64,000 bases of DNA from Streptomyces sp. YPW6 (lineage in GTDB: Bacteria; Actinomycetota; Actinomycetes; Streptomycetales; Streptomycetaceae): positions 7,413,001 through 7,477,000 of the forward strand of contig NZ_CP076457.1 in assembly GCF_018866325.1 (NCBI RefSeq). Direction: 5' to 3'. Positions 24,879 to 32,841 of the stretch are shown here, in pieces. The notes below the pieces were generated by a model. It was not told where the DNA came from, searched no databases, and worked only from the letters and a program-made list of their open reading frames with translations. The position numbers were made by a program, and so were the translations under genes. Each line of letters opens with the position of its first letter. Position 1 is the stretch's first letter.

Positions 24879-25186
24879 CAGCGGACCTGCGTTCCCAACG
24901 TGCTGAAGAAGGCGACGATCCCATTCGCCGCCCCGAGCAGGAGGGCCGCTCCAGAGCTGACCAGCACGCCCTTCTTCCCGTTCGCCTCCGCCTGGTGTCC
25001 ACCGCTGTGATGGCCCCAGGCCCAGACGCCCGCACTGACGGCGAGCGCGCCGACGATGGCCACGAGCCCGAACAAGTTGATGGAGCCCATCACCTGCTTG
25101 AGGACGGACAGGCCGGGAAGTCCGCCCTCGTTCGGCTTGATGCCGGGGTCGTAGGCGAGCTGGATGACCTTGTCGGCCAGATACAT
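24878..25186 (-). CDS. Small two-helix membrane protein (DUF6112/pilin-like)
   Basis: A 102-residue protein with two membrane helices (INLFGLVAIVGALAVSAGVW and GVLVSSGAALLLGAANGIVA) separated by a short Gly/His/Lys loop. Length and topology match DUF6112 proteins and VirB2-like pilin subunits of type IV systems. It sits where a pilin gene usually stands, between the wall hydrolase and the VirB8-like gene. That it forms a pilus is not established for actinobacterial systems. Confidence 0.65.
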   Translation of the reverse strand: MYLADKVIQLAYDPGIKPNEGGLPGLSVLKQVMGSINLFGLVAIVGALAVSAGVWAWGHHSGGHQAEANGKKGVLVSSGAALLLGAANGIVAFFSTLGTQVR

Positions 25187-25276
25187 AGCGAACTCCAGTT
25201 TGATTTAGTGCACGCCGAAGCCTGAGAGGTGGAGCGACGACGCGAAAGGAGAAGAAGAGGGGAGGGAGAGGCCGGG

Positions 25277-26404
25277 TCAGACGACGCGGCGGGCCGCGAG
25301 GATCTGCGGCTTCCAGGAGGCGAGGGTCGTGATGCGCACGATGTCACCGGTCTTCGGCGCGTGCACGATTAGCCCGTGGCCAATCGCCATGCCGACGTGC
25401 TCCGGCGTGGCGGCGGACCCCTCGGTGAACAGGAGGTCCCCCGCCCGTACGGAGCCGACCGCTACCGGCTTGCCTTCCTTGACCTGCGTGTAGGTCGTCC
25501 GCGTGAGCGAGACCCCGGCGGCCTTGTAGGCGCCCTGCATCAAGGACGAGCAGTCGCACCGGCCCATCGGGTCCTTGCCGTGCGAGTCGGCGCAGCTCCC
25601 ACCCCACTGGTACGGGGTGTCGAGCTGGCCTAGAGCCCAGCGGATCGCCGTCTGGACCTTGGCCGGAGCGTCCGCCGGGATCTGGTACTCGTCGGGTACC
25701 GATCCGGGCGGGATGGTGCCGAAGTCGGTCCCGTCCGCACCGGTCGTACAGCCCCCCGCAGCGGCCGGAACTCCACCGGGGCCGGAAGGAACGGACGACG
25801 CATCGTCGCCCTTCGCGAGCAGCGGCTCGATCGCGCGCTGCAGAGCGGTCGCCAGCGGCTCCCACTTCGCGTACGCCTCGGGGAAACCGCTCAGCTGCAC
25901 TGCCTGGGCGGCCTGGGTCACGGACAGGGATTCCCAGCCCGAGACCTTCTTGAGCCCCTCGTAGAACTTGGTGCTCGCGTGGACCGGGTCGAGGACCTCG
26001 GTCGCCGAGCCCCAGCCCTGGGACGGGCGCTGCTGGAAAAGCCCCAACGAGTCACGGTCGCCGTAGTTCAAGTTCCGCAGGCCGCTCTCCTGCAGAGCGG
26101 TGGCCAGGGCAACGACCTGCCCCCGGGGAGGGACGTTCATCGCGACGCCGGTGGCCTGGATGGTCTTGGCGTGCGGGATCTGCTCGGCGGGCGCGTCCAT
26201 ACCCGGCACGGACACCGAGTCCTTTTCGCCCCCGTTCAGAATCGCCTTCACCTGCTTGGCGACGGCCGCACTGTCCACCGACTGCTCACCGCCGACGGGG
26301 CAGGTGGCCGCCGAGGCGTTGCTGGCGGCGTAGCCGAGAAGCGGGAGGGCCAGCAGGGATCCGGTGGCGCAGAGACCGGCGACGGCTCCCAGGGCCTTCC
26401 TCAT
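25277..26404 (-). CDS. Secreted two-domain cell-wall hydrolase (transglycosylase-like plus NlpC/P60)
   Basis: A 375-residue exported protein. The N-terminus is a signal peptide (basic MRK, hydrophobic core, cleavage near ASAATC). Residues about 85-200 resemble a lytic transglycosylase (VVALATALQESGLRNLNYGD, with the catalytic Glu in QESG; LGLFQQRPSQGWG). Residues about 255-375 are NlpC/P60, with catalytic Cys in GRCDCSSLMQGAYKAAG and His in TPEHVGMAIGHG. Such VirB1/TcpG-type enzymes open the wall for the transfer channel. It is the first gene of the apparatus operon. Confidence 0.85.
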   Translation of the reverse strand: MRKALGAVAGLCATGSLLALPLLGYAASNASAATCPVGGEQSVDSAAVAKQVKAILNGGEKDSVSVPGMDAPAEQIPHAKTIQATGVAMNVPPRGQVVALATALQESGLRNLNYGDRDSLGLFQQRPSQGWGSATEVLDPVHASTKFYEGLKKVSGWESLSVTQAAQAVQLSGFPEAYAKWEPLATALQRAIEPLLAKGDDASSVPSGPGGVPAAAGGCTTGADGTDFGTIPPGSVPDEYQIPADAPAKVQTAIRWALGQLDTPYQWGGSCADSHGKDPMGRCDCSSLMQGAYKAAGVSLTRTTYTQVKEGKPVAVGSVRAGDLLFTEGSAATPEHVGMAIGHGLIVHAPKTGDIVRITTLASWKPQILAARRVV

Positions 26405-26982
26405 CGCGACCGCCGGTCAGCAGCGGGGCGGGGTACGTCGTACGACGTGGGCGTGGAGGGGTGTGGGCGTATCAGGGCATGCTGCATCGCAGCGGCTCCT
26501 CATGTTCGTAGGAGGCGCGGTGCCGACTTCTCGTGCAAAGCCGTCGGCACCGCGCCGATGTGCGTCCGCCTCTCAGGGCGGGCCCGGATCAGGGGAGTTG
26601 GTAGCTCCCGGACGCCGGTCTCCGGTCAAGCGCGGCAGCCAGCCGCGCTCGTAATCTCAGGCGGTACACCTGGCCTCCTGACAACGAGTGGAACGAGGGG
26701 GAAGCGTGCCGCCCCGGGGTGCTCGATAGGACGAGACAACACGGATAAGCACAGGTCAGCAGGGGTGAAGCGAGGCTTCGTCCCGGTGACACGGCGAGAC
26801 AGTAGACCGGAAATCCGGCCGCACCAAACGCCTCCCGGACCCGGGGCCGCAGCACGGCACACCTCGTTGGGCCCGGCCGGAGATCACGGCTAACCTCCGG
26901 CACAACCCCGCCCGAGATGCACGCCGTTGAGCATGATCCGGAGCGGGAACAGCCCCGTCATGCCCTGAAAGAGGCCCTCCAC
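26405..26982. other. Divergent intergenic region
   Basis: About 580 bp between the start of the wall-hydrolase gene (minus) and the methyltransferase gene (plus). It must hold the promoters for both directions and, as a non-coding gap in the transfer region, could hold an origin of transfer, but I could not identify a clear nick region, strong palindrome or consensus promoter. Short open frames here have no good ribosome-binding sites. Confidence 0.4.
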
Positions 26983-27729
26983 ATGAGCTACACGCTGCAC
27001 CGAGGCGACGCCCTCACCGTGATGAAGACCCTCCCGGACGAGAGCGTCGACGCCGTCATCACCGACCCCCCGTACAACAGCGGCGGCCGAACCAGCTCCG
27101 AGCGCACCGGCCGTACGGCGCGAGCGAAGTACGTCACCAGCAACTCGGCGCACGACCTCGCCACCTTCCCCGGCGAGAACCGTGATCAGCGCTCGTACCG
27201 CTCCTGGCTGACCGAGCTGATGACCGAGGCATACCGGGCATCGACCGAGCACGCGGTCGCCGTCGTCTTCTCGGACTGGCGCCAGGAACCGACGACGTCC
27301 GACGCCCTCCAGATGGCGGGGTGGACCTGGAGCGGAACGATCCCGTGGATCAAGCCCGCCAGCCGGCCCCGCAAGGGCGGGTTCAAGCAGTCCGCCGAAT
27401 TCATCACCTGGGGAGTCAAGGGCAGTCTCGCCAAGGGCCGGGACCTGTACCTGCCCGGCCACTTCATCGCGTCCCAGCCGCGCAAGGGCCGGGTGCACAT
27501 CACCCAGAAGCCGGTCGAGGTCATGCAGCAGCTCGTACAGATCTGCCGCGAAGGCGGAACGGTGCTCGACCCGTTCACCGGCAGCGGCTCCACGGGCGTC
27601 GCGGCCCTGCGCGAAGGCCGCCGCTTCGTGGGCGTCGAACTGTCCTCTCACTACGCCGACGTGGCTGAGCAGCGGCTCCGCGCCGAGCTGACCCAGGACG
27701 ACGTCGCCCTGGCCGGACCGGAGGCATGA
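26983..27729 (+). CDS. Site-specific DNA methyltransferase (N6-adenine or N4-cytosine, beta class)
   Basis: A 248-residue enzyme from ATG 26983 (GAAAGAGG upstream). Catalytic motif IV is VITDPPYNSGG (about residue 28) and the SAM-binding motif is LDPFTGSGSTG (about 190); this order, DPPY first, is the beta class. HITQKPVEVMQQLVQ before the SAM motif is also typical. Recognition sequence lies between and cannot be read. It stands convergent to the NucS-like nuclease (28762 to 27827), with one strong terminator between. It could mark element DNA against restriction. Confidence 0.8.
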   Translation: MSYTLHRGDALTVMKTLPDESVDAVITDPPYNSGGRTSSERTGRTARAKYVTSNSAHDLATFPGENRDQRSYRSWLTELMTEAYRASTEHAVAVVFSDWRQEPTTSDALQMAGWTWSGTIPWIKPASRPRKGGFKQSAEFITWGVKGSLAKGRDLYLPGHFIASQPRKGRVHITQKPVEVMQQLVQICREGGTVLDPFTGSGSTGVAALREGRRFVGVELSSHYADVAEQRLRAELTQDDVALAGPEA

Positions 27730-27773
27730 TCATGAGAGCGAAGAGCGCCCGGGGCCAACGGGCCGCAGACGCC

Positions 27774-27818
27774 GAAGGGCGGCTGGAGCATCGAGAACCG
27801 ATGCTCCAGCCGCCCTTC
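27774..27818. terminator. Strong bidirectional terminator
   Basis: A perfect 20-bp inverted repeat (27774-27793 and 27799-27818) around the 5-base loop AGAAC. It sits exactly between the convergent methyltransferase and nuclease genes, about 45 bp after the stop of the first and 9 bp before the stop of the second. A long GC-rich stem in this position serves both strands. Confidence 0.8.
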
Positions 27819-27826
27819 TCGTTACG

Positions 27827-28762
27827 TCAGGCCGCCTCGAACGCCTTCCGGATCAACGGCGTTGCCTTCTCCAGGTCGCCCGCCGACGCGAGGCGCAACT
27901 CCACGTCCCCGGTGCCCAGGTGCCCGATGCCGCGCATGTCCCGGGAGAAGCCCTCCTCCAGCACGACCGAGCCCGGGTCGAGTCTGAGGTAGACCAGGAT
28001 CGCCTCGTGCCTCCGACGGAACAGCACCGATGCCACGTTCACCAGCCGCCGGTAGGCGATGTAATGCCGAAGCGCTGCCACCTCGACCTCGCCCCACGCC
28101 GTCAGGGCGTCGTCCAGTTCCGCGTACAGGTCCCGCAGGCACTCCGGGACGAAGCCGGCACTTCCCGCCGCTGGACCTGCCGGCACCGTCGGCGCGCTGA
28201 CGACCGCGGCGTCCCGCTCCCGGTGCCGCCGGGACGCAGCCGGGTTCGGGGAGCCAGGCGAGGAGTCGACGAGCAGCAGGCTCAGCAGGCCGCCGTCGAA
28301 GACGCGGTAGCGCACCAGGTCGATCCGCTCGGGCAGTCGCTGCACGGCCACGCGATCGTGATGGGAGAAGCCAGCCGCGATGCAGACCATCCGCGGTCGA
28401 CGCCAGTCGATCGACTCGGCGGCCTCCGCGCCCAACACCTTCCGCACCAGCGCCTCGAACTCGTGGTGCGCCGACTCCAGCCAGGACAGGTACGACACGG
28501 CTTGCGACAGCACCCCGCTGTCGGAGCCCTTCTTGAACTCGATCACCACTGGGGCGCCGTTCTCGTCCAACCCCAGGGTGTCGATCCGCCCCCGGTGCCA
28601 CGGTCCCGTCGGGTACTCCGACGCCAGGAACCGAATGCCGAGCATCTGCTCCAGACCGGCCTCGACCCGCCGCTGCAGCTCCACCTCCAGCGCCACCGTC
28701 GATCCTGGCAGCTCGACGTCCTGCCCGTCCGTGTCTCGCCGGAACAGCATCAGCTCCGCCAC
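27827..28762 (-). CDS. NucS/DUF91-like nuclease with DUF5655-type C-terminus
   Basis: A 311-residue protein. Residues about 40-105 contain a PD-(D/E)xK nuclease core: RIDTLGLDENGAPVVIEFKK gives the acidic residue and E-x-K, preceded by FLASEYPTGPWHRG and followed by SQAVSYLSWLESAHHEFEAL. A variable linker leads to a C-terminal domain (residues about 205-300; LRDLYAELDDALTAWGEVEV, ILVYLRLDPGSVVLEEGFSR) of DUF5655 type. Related two-domain proteins are common as solitary nucleases of unclear role. Being next to a methyltransferase, it could form a restriction or exclusion pair (inference). Confidence 0.7.
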   Translation of the reverse strand: MAELMLFRRDTDGQDVELPGSTVALEVELQRRVEAGLEQMLGIRFLASEYPTGPWHRGRIDTLGLDENGAPVVIEFKKGSDSGVLSQAVSYLSWLESAHHEFEALVRKVLGAEAAESIDWRRPRMVCIAAGFSHHDRVAVQRLPERIDLVRYRVFDGGLLSLLLVDSSPGSPNPAASRRHRERDAAVVSAPTVPAGPAAGSAGFVPECLRDLYAELDDALTAWGEVEVAALRHYIAYRRLVNVASVLFRRRHEAILVYLRLDPGSVVLEEGFSRDMRGIGHLGTGDVELRLASAGDLEKATPLIRKAFEAA

Positions 28763-29012
28763 CAGCGTCTCCCTCCCATCAGTCCTGCAAGAGAACTAAT
28801 CGACTAGAGGAGCGAGATATTCCGCATTGAAGGGGCCGGAACGGCTGTTTGCCCAGCTCTTGAGACTGCCGCCCCTGGCGGGGAGCTCGATCCCGCCGTG
28901 TCTGCCCGTATGCCCTGGCGGCGGACCTGTGGTGATGAACCATGGGCGGTCGTGCAGGTCGGTGGAGCGTCGGGCCGGGTGAATCTGCGGGAATCAGCTC
29001 GAGAGTGGTCCT
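28763..29012. other. Intergenic region between nuclease and truncated operon
   Basis: About 250 bp with a start-proximal leader for the nuclease on one side and for the short plus-strand operon on the other. Nothing specific was found: no strong hairpin, no direct repeats and no convincing promoter pair. Confidence 0.35.
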
Positions 29013-29126
29013 GTGAGTACCACCTTCCGCGGTGCTGGTGTCGGGCGGGCGATGGCTACGCCCGCCACTCCGGACGAGGCTCTCTGCCGTCACAACGCGT
29101 GCTCGAGAGAGGGACTTCACCCATGA
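29013..29126 (+). CDS. Very short protein coupled to the next gene
   Basis: Thirty-seven codons from GTG 29013, product VSTTFRGAGVGRAMATPATP..., whose stop overlaps the ATG of the following gene (CCATGA). The ribosome-binding site is weak. The overlap with a downstream gene that has its own GAGAGGG site is the only evidence that it is translated. It may be a leader for that gene. No homology recognised. Confidence 0.35.
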   Translation: MSTTFRGAGVGRAMATPATPDEALCRHNACSREGLHP

Positions 29127-29332
29127 CGGTCACCGACACCGTACCGACCACTCCCGGCGAGGGCGCCCCTGGCGAACTTCCGGCGGGGCCGGCTTCGGTG
29201 GGGGGCGCCCCCGGCGCGGACGCCCCTGTTGGGGACGCCCCGCCCGCGGCCCCGGCGACCTCTCGGGCCAGGGCGGCAGGAGCGGCTCGATCAGCGCCCC
29301 CAAGTCATCGTCCACGATCCACGGTTGGGTAG
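29123..29332 (+). pseudogene. 5' fragment of an unknown gene, cut by an IS5-family remnant
   Basis: ATG 29123 opens MTVTDTVPTTPGEGAPGELP and a Pro/Ala/Gly-rich stretch to about residue 40. From 29240 on, the DNA is the opposite strand of an IS5-family transposase start, so the remaining codons (ending PRSTVG) are not native. The disordered acidic N-terminus would fit the start of a larger replication or transfer gene lost by rearrangement, but this cannot be shown. Confidence 0.4.
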
Positions 29333-29413
29333 TCACACCATCCCGAACAGCCGAATCGTCACACCGATCACGGCCGACCAGGGCCGATCAACAAGGTCGT
29401 GTTACGAGCTCCT
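29240..29413 (-). mobile_element. IS5-family insertion sequence remnant
   Basis: On the minus strand from GTG 29336 the frame reads TTQPWIVDDDLGALIEPLLP and then PWPERSPGPR, the N-terminus of IS5-family transposases of Streptomyces, and then changes to unrelated sequence near 29240. The rest of the transposase is gone. Upstream, around 29390-29413, GAGCTCGTAACACGACCTTG (minus strand) may be the terminal repeat. The deletion that removed the IS body also truncated the neighbouring gene. Confidence 0.65.
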
Positions 29414-29472
29414 AGCGGGTCGGCCGGGATCTTCCGATACTGTGCGCGCTCCGTCGACTTGGAGGGTGCACA

Positions 29473-29646
29473 GTGTTTCGTCGATATCTTGATGTGTCCG
29501 AGGCTGCAAGGTATCTGGATATGTCAGAACGGTGGATGTACCGAGAGTCGCGTAAGTATGGAATACCGCGCTACTACTTTGGTGGGCGGCTAAGGTTCAA
29601 GCTGGATGACCTGGATCGGTGGGTCAAACAGCAACGGGTTGCGTGA
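29473..29646 (+). CDS. xis: Excisionase-type HTH protein
   Basis: Fifty-seven residues from GTG 29473 with GGAGG seven bases upstream. The product starts VFRRYLDVSEAARYLDMSER and continues WMYRESRKYGIPRYYFGG and LRFKLDDLDRWVKQQRVA, a complete HTH_17/MerR-like winged helix of the excisionase family. It lies beside, and convergent to, the integrase gene, sharing the terminator at 29645-29674. Excisionases bend att DNA to favour excision; here it would control release of the element. TTA-free and AT-richer than its neighbours. Confidence 0.8.
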   Translation: MFRRYLDVSEAARYLDMSERWMYRESRKYGIPRYYFGGRLRFKLDDLDRWVKQQRVA

Positions 29647-29674
29647 CAGGGCGGGGCTGCGGCCCCGCCCTGTC
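29645..29674. terminator. Convergent terminator between xis and int
   Basis: Perfect 13-bp inverted repeat (29645-29657 and 29662-29674) with loop TGCG, overlapping the last bases of the xis stop codon and ending 6 bp before the int stop. It can end transcripts from both sides. Confidence 0.8.
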
Positions 29675-29680
29675 GGTCTT

Positions 29681-30830
29681 CTAGCAGAGACCCTCGTTGA
29701 GTAGCCGAGCTGCACGGCCGATCGAAGCAGGCATGAGATGCCGGTAGATGCGAAACGTCATTTGGATATTCTTGTGTCCCATCCACTCTGCGACATCGGT
29801 GATGGGAATTCCCTTGGATAGGCAGTTCGAAGCGAAGAAGTGGCGCAATGAGTAGGGATTGAGCTTGCGAGTGATGCCTGCCCCCCTCTTTGCGGTGAGC
29901 CACTGATAGTCAAGTGTCGAATGTCCCCAGTAATTTACTGCGTTGGGTCTGCAGAATGTAGCCGTCCGGGCTTACGCCGTACTTGTCGACATAGGTGAGT
30001 ATCGACTGGCGCACGAGTGGCGCCATTGGCGTCTCGCGGTATTCTCCTGGCTTGCGGTGCTTGAGGCGGGCAGGCTCTCGAATTTTCCCATCGATTTGTT
30101 CGGTAATGCGGTACACGTCGTCGGCCACCAGGCGCTCGGTGTTGGCGGCGTACGCTTCACCGTTTCGGTGGCCGCACCCGGACATGAGGTCGATGACGAC
30201 GCGCAGCCCATCCGATCCGGAGGCCTTAATGGCGTGAATTTCTTCGATGGTGGGGATAGTTATCGGATTGGGTACGTACTCTGGTGGGACGACGCCATCG
30301 AACGGATCCTCGTCCATGCCGCCTCGGTGAAGCGCGTCAAGGAGGATCTTCTTGAGCGTGTCGAAGGCGTTCTGTTGCGTGGCGAGCCCGACCCCCCGGT
30401 CTTCCATGGAGAGAATAAAGTCTTCGATGACCGTGGAAGAAAAGGTGTTGACGCGACGGGAATCGAGAATCGGTAGGATCTGGCTGTCCAGGAGTTGATT
30501 CACCGTGCGTATACTGCCGGGCGCGTAATGCCGCTGCCGTGGGAGCCATGATGCGGCGTACTGACCGAACCGCTGCTTCCCTATTTCCCGCTTCAGTTCG
30601 GCTTGCTGGACGGGTGTGCGACGCTTCTCGCTGTAGATGGCCGTCAGGCGGTCGAGGGCGTCATCCTGTGTCGGGAAGCCCGACTCTTCCACCTGACGCC
30701 CCGAGCTGTTGCGGAAGCGAATGGTGTATAGGTGTGAGCATCGGCCCTGGTGCTTGCAGGCGCAGGACTTGAAGAAGCTGCCCATGCCGCGGACAAGTTT
30801 GGTCGCCAAGGTGTGCCGCTCCTGACTCAT
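29681..30830 (-). pseudogene. int: Tyrosine site-specific integrase, interrupted by one frameshift
   Basis: From ATG 30830 the product opens MSQERHTLATKLVRGMGSFF, then a Cys-containing N-terminal segment (KSCACKHQGRC), a core-binding SAM-like domain (LDSQILPILDSRRVNTFSST) and the first catalytic region (GLRVVIDLMSGCGHRNGEAY, catalytic Arg). At the AAATT run (29934-29936 plus bases) one extra base stops this frame at 29910. Skipping it gives NYWGHSTLDYQWLTAKRG, then LNPYSLRHFFASNCLSKGIP with H-x-x-R, VAEWMGHKNIQMTFRIY with His and the Tyr nucleophile. Length 1150 nt is 3n+1. As read the enzyme lacks its catalytic Tyr, so the element would be trapped unless this is an assembly error. Confidence 0.8.
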
Positions 30831-30892
30831 GCTGGGTGTTTGCTGACTTGGGGTCCCACAGCATGGCCCTGAACTGCGGCCGGACCAAACTA

Positions 30893-30916
30893 GGGGACGT
30901 TGATGAGCATTTTCAT
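30893..30916 (-). pseudogene. dhaK: First eight codons of dhaK: element/chromosome junction (attR side)
   Basis: On the minus strand, behind CAGGAGACCGGC, the sequence reads ATGAAAATGCTCATCAACGT to encode MKMLINVP, then meets a stop (890-892) in element DNA. MKMLINVP is the exact start I know for the dihydroxyacetone kinase subunit DhaK of Streptomyces (MKMLINVPETVVADALRGMA). The rest of dhaK should lie beyond the left end of the element, outside the window. So the integrase uses the 5' end of dhaK as attB, and the crossover lies at or just inside these codons. The core sequence cannot be bounded without attL. Confidence 0.7.
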
Positions 30917-31098
30917 GCCGGTCTCCTGGTGTGTGCGGCAGGGGGCTTCGTGACCTGTGTTTCTGCAGGTCAGCAGAGGTGCAGCCATGGGTGGACCTCG
31001 GCGGTGGGCGGCGGCTCGCCGCGCCGTGTGGCGGCACTGATGCTGACTGCTTGCTGATTTTCGTGACTCATCGCCGTGCTGCCGGTGCATTGTTTTTT

Positions 31099-31168
31099 GA
31101 TCTTGAGGGATGGCTTCCGGGCGCTCCAACGTGATGATGCCAACGTGGCGTGTGCGATGCCACCGCAA
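31099..31168. repeat. Interspersed intergenic repeat, copy 1
   Basis: The core 31123-31149 (GCTCCAACGTGATGATGCCA plus ACGTGGC) differs at two of 27 positions from 45654-45680, and the surrounding 70 bp are still similar. Both copies are intergenic. On the minus strand each has an open frame from TTG giving R-x-x-x-T-x-H-V-G-I-I-x-L-E. This copy lies in the leader between the phosphatase gene and dhaK. No known element name can be given. Confidence 0.6.
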
Positions 31169-31260
31169 CGGCGGCCCGCGAAGCCCCAGGGCCCGTACGC
31201 GCCACCCGAGCGAGGTACGGCCTTCGGCACTCCCTCACCCCAAGGCCGCTGGGTAGCTGG

Positions 31261-32841
31261 TCACGGTCGATTCGTGCGGGGGCGGCGGTATTGCGCCGGG
31301 GAGTTCCTCGTCGCCTCGTCCTCGTACGAGCCCACCGTGCCCCGGTCCACGTGGAACGTGGTCAGGGTCGAAACGGGGGACGCCGGGTCCCGCCGGTCCT
31401 CGATGACCCGCATGTGGGTGGAGAAGCGCTCCGGGGTCACCTCGTACACGTCGTACCCGTAGCGGTTGCCCTCGAAGTACGTGAGGTGCGGATTGGCCTG
31501 GCCCATGCGCGGGCCGTTGGTCCGGTTCCAGTCGGCGGAGTACGCGCCCGAGGTCACCGAGTGCGCGGTGAACTCCGTACCGACGACAGGTGACGAAACA
31601 TCGTCGAAGTCCGTGTGGATGTCGTCGACGAAGGCGGAGTGCCAGTCTCCGGTGATGACGACGAGGTCCTCCAGTCCGCTGCTGTGCACATGCCCCAGGA
31701 CCTCCTTGCGCTCGGCCAGGAAGCCGTCCCACTGGTCGGTGAACATGTACGAGCCGCCCGGCGAGCCGCGCAGCTGGCTGAGCATGATCGAGTTGGCCCA
31801 GACGTGCCAGGCGTCCGGGGCCTTGTCGATGCCCTGCTTGAGCCAGGACTTCTGCTCGGCGCCGAGGATGGTGCCGTCGGAGAGGTTCTGCGCCGAGCGG
31901 TACGAACGCAGGTCCAGGACTGTCAGCTCCAGCAGGTCGCCCCAGCGGCGTACGCGGTGGATCTCGGGGTCGGGCAGCGCAGCCTCGCCGAAGCTGTCGC
32001 GGTGCGGCATGTGCTCGAACCATGCCTGGAAGGCGGCCGCCTTGCGCTGCATGAAGGGGGCGCCGCCGCCCGTACCGCTGAAGTCGTTGGCCACCTCGTG
32101 GTCGTCCCAGGTGAGGAACCAGGGGTGGGCGGCGTGTGCCTCGCGCAGCGATGCGTCCCCCTTGTAGAGGGCGTGCCGCTTGCGGTAGTCGGCGAGGGTG
32201 AAGGTCGCGCCGCCCTCGTGGTCACGGACATGGCTCTCGGGGACGCCGCCGACCTGGCCGTGCTCGTAGATGTAGTCGCCGAGGTGGACGACGAAGTCGA
32301 CGTTCTCCCGGGCGATGCCGCGGTGCGCCGCGTAGAAGCCGTCGTGGAAGGCCTGGCAGTTGGCGGCGGCGAAGCGGACCGCGCCGACGGCGCCGGCCGG
32401 GGCCGTCTTCGTCCGGCCCACGCGGCTGGTCCGGCCGAGCGCGGTGAAGGCGTAGAAGTAGTGCCGCCCGGAGCTCAGTCCGCCGACCGGTACGTGCACG
32501 CTGTGGCCGAGGGTCGCGGACGCCGGGGCGGTGCCGCGGGCGACGACCGTGCGCAGTCCGGCGTCCTCGGCGACGACCCAGCCGACCTCGACGACGTCGG
32601 GAAGGTCCTGCTCGGCGGCGAGGGGTTCGGGCGCCAGGCGGGTCCACAGGACGACGGACGAGGGCTGCGGGTCGCCGGAGGCGACGCCGAGGGTGAAGGG
32701 CGCCGGGTCGTAGTCGGCGCCCAGCGCCTCGGCTGCCTCGCGGGCCTGCGCGGGCGAGAGCCCGGCGGCCAGCGGCCAGGCCACGCCGAGGGCGCCCGAC
32801 GCGGCGGCGGCCTTCAGCAGATCACGGCGGTTGAGTTTCAC
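31261..32841 (-). CDS. phoD: Alkaline phosphatase D (PhoD-family), Tat-exported
   Basis: A 526-residue secreted phosphodiesterase/phosphatase. The N-terminus NRRDLLKAAAASGALG is a twin-arginine signal. PhoD features are an Fn3-like N-terminal domain (PFTLGVASGDPQPSSVVLWT), AANCQAFHDGFYAAH, HLGDYIYEHG (metal Asp), LTWDDHEVANDF and VITGDWHSAFVDD (metal His). Enzymes of this family use Fe and Ca to release phosphate from organic phosphodiesters. It is translationally coupled (ATGA) to the gene upstream. No PHO box was identified in front of the pair. Confidence 0.85.
   Translation of the reverse strand: MKLNRRDLLKAAAASGALGVAWPLAAGLSPAQAREAAEALGADYDPAPFTLGVASGDPQPSSVVLWTRLAPEPLAAEQDLPDVVEVGWVVAEDAGLRTVVARGTAPASATLGHSVHVPVGGLSSGRHYFYAFTALGRTSRVGRTKTAPAGAVGAVRFAAANCQAFHDGFYAAHRGIARENVDFVVHLGDYIYEHGQVGGVPESHVRDHEGGATFTLADYRKRHALYKGDASLREAHAAHPWFLTWDDHEVANDFSGTGGGAPFMQRKAAAFQAWFEHMPHRDSFGEAALPDPEIHRVRRWGDLLELTVLDLRSYRSAQNLSDGTILGAEQKSWLKQGIDKAPDAWHVWANSIMLSQLRGSPGGSYMFTDQWDGFLAERKEVLGHVHSSGLEDLVVITGDWHSAFVDDIHTDFDDVSSPVVGTEFTAHSVTSGAYSADWNRTNGPRMGQANPHLTYFEGNRYGYDVYEVTPERFSTHMRVIEDRRDPASPVSTLTTFHVDRGTVGSYEDEATRNSPAQYRRPRTNRP

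Noticed and set aside
26405..26916. Origin of transfer
   Set aside because: The position is suitable, but no nick-site consensus or strong inverted repeat could be recognised, so it is not annotated as oriT.
12338..30830. Programmed ribosomal frameshifting as the explanation for the split genes
   Set aside because: All cases need a +1 shift at short A runs with no slippery heptamer, stimulatory hairpin or known +1 signal, and the families do not use frameshifting. Mutation or assembly error is simpler.
30831..31260. tRNA gene as integration target
   Set aside because: No T-loop consensus or cloverleaf was seen at the right border; the dhaK start explains the junction.
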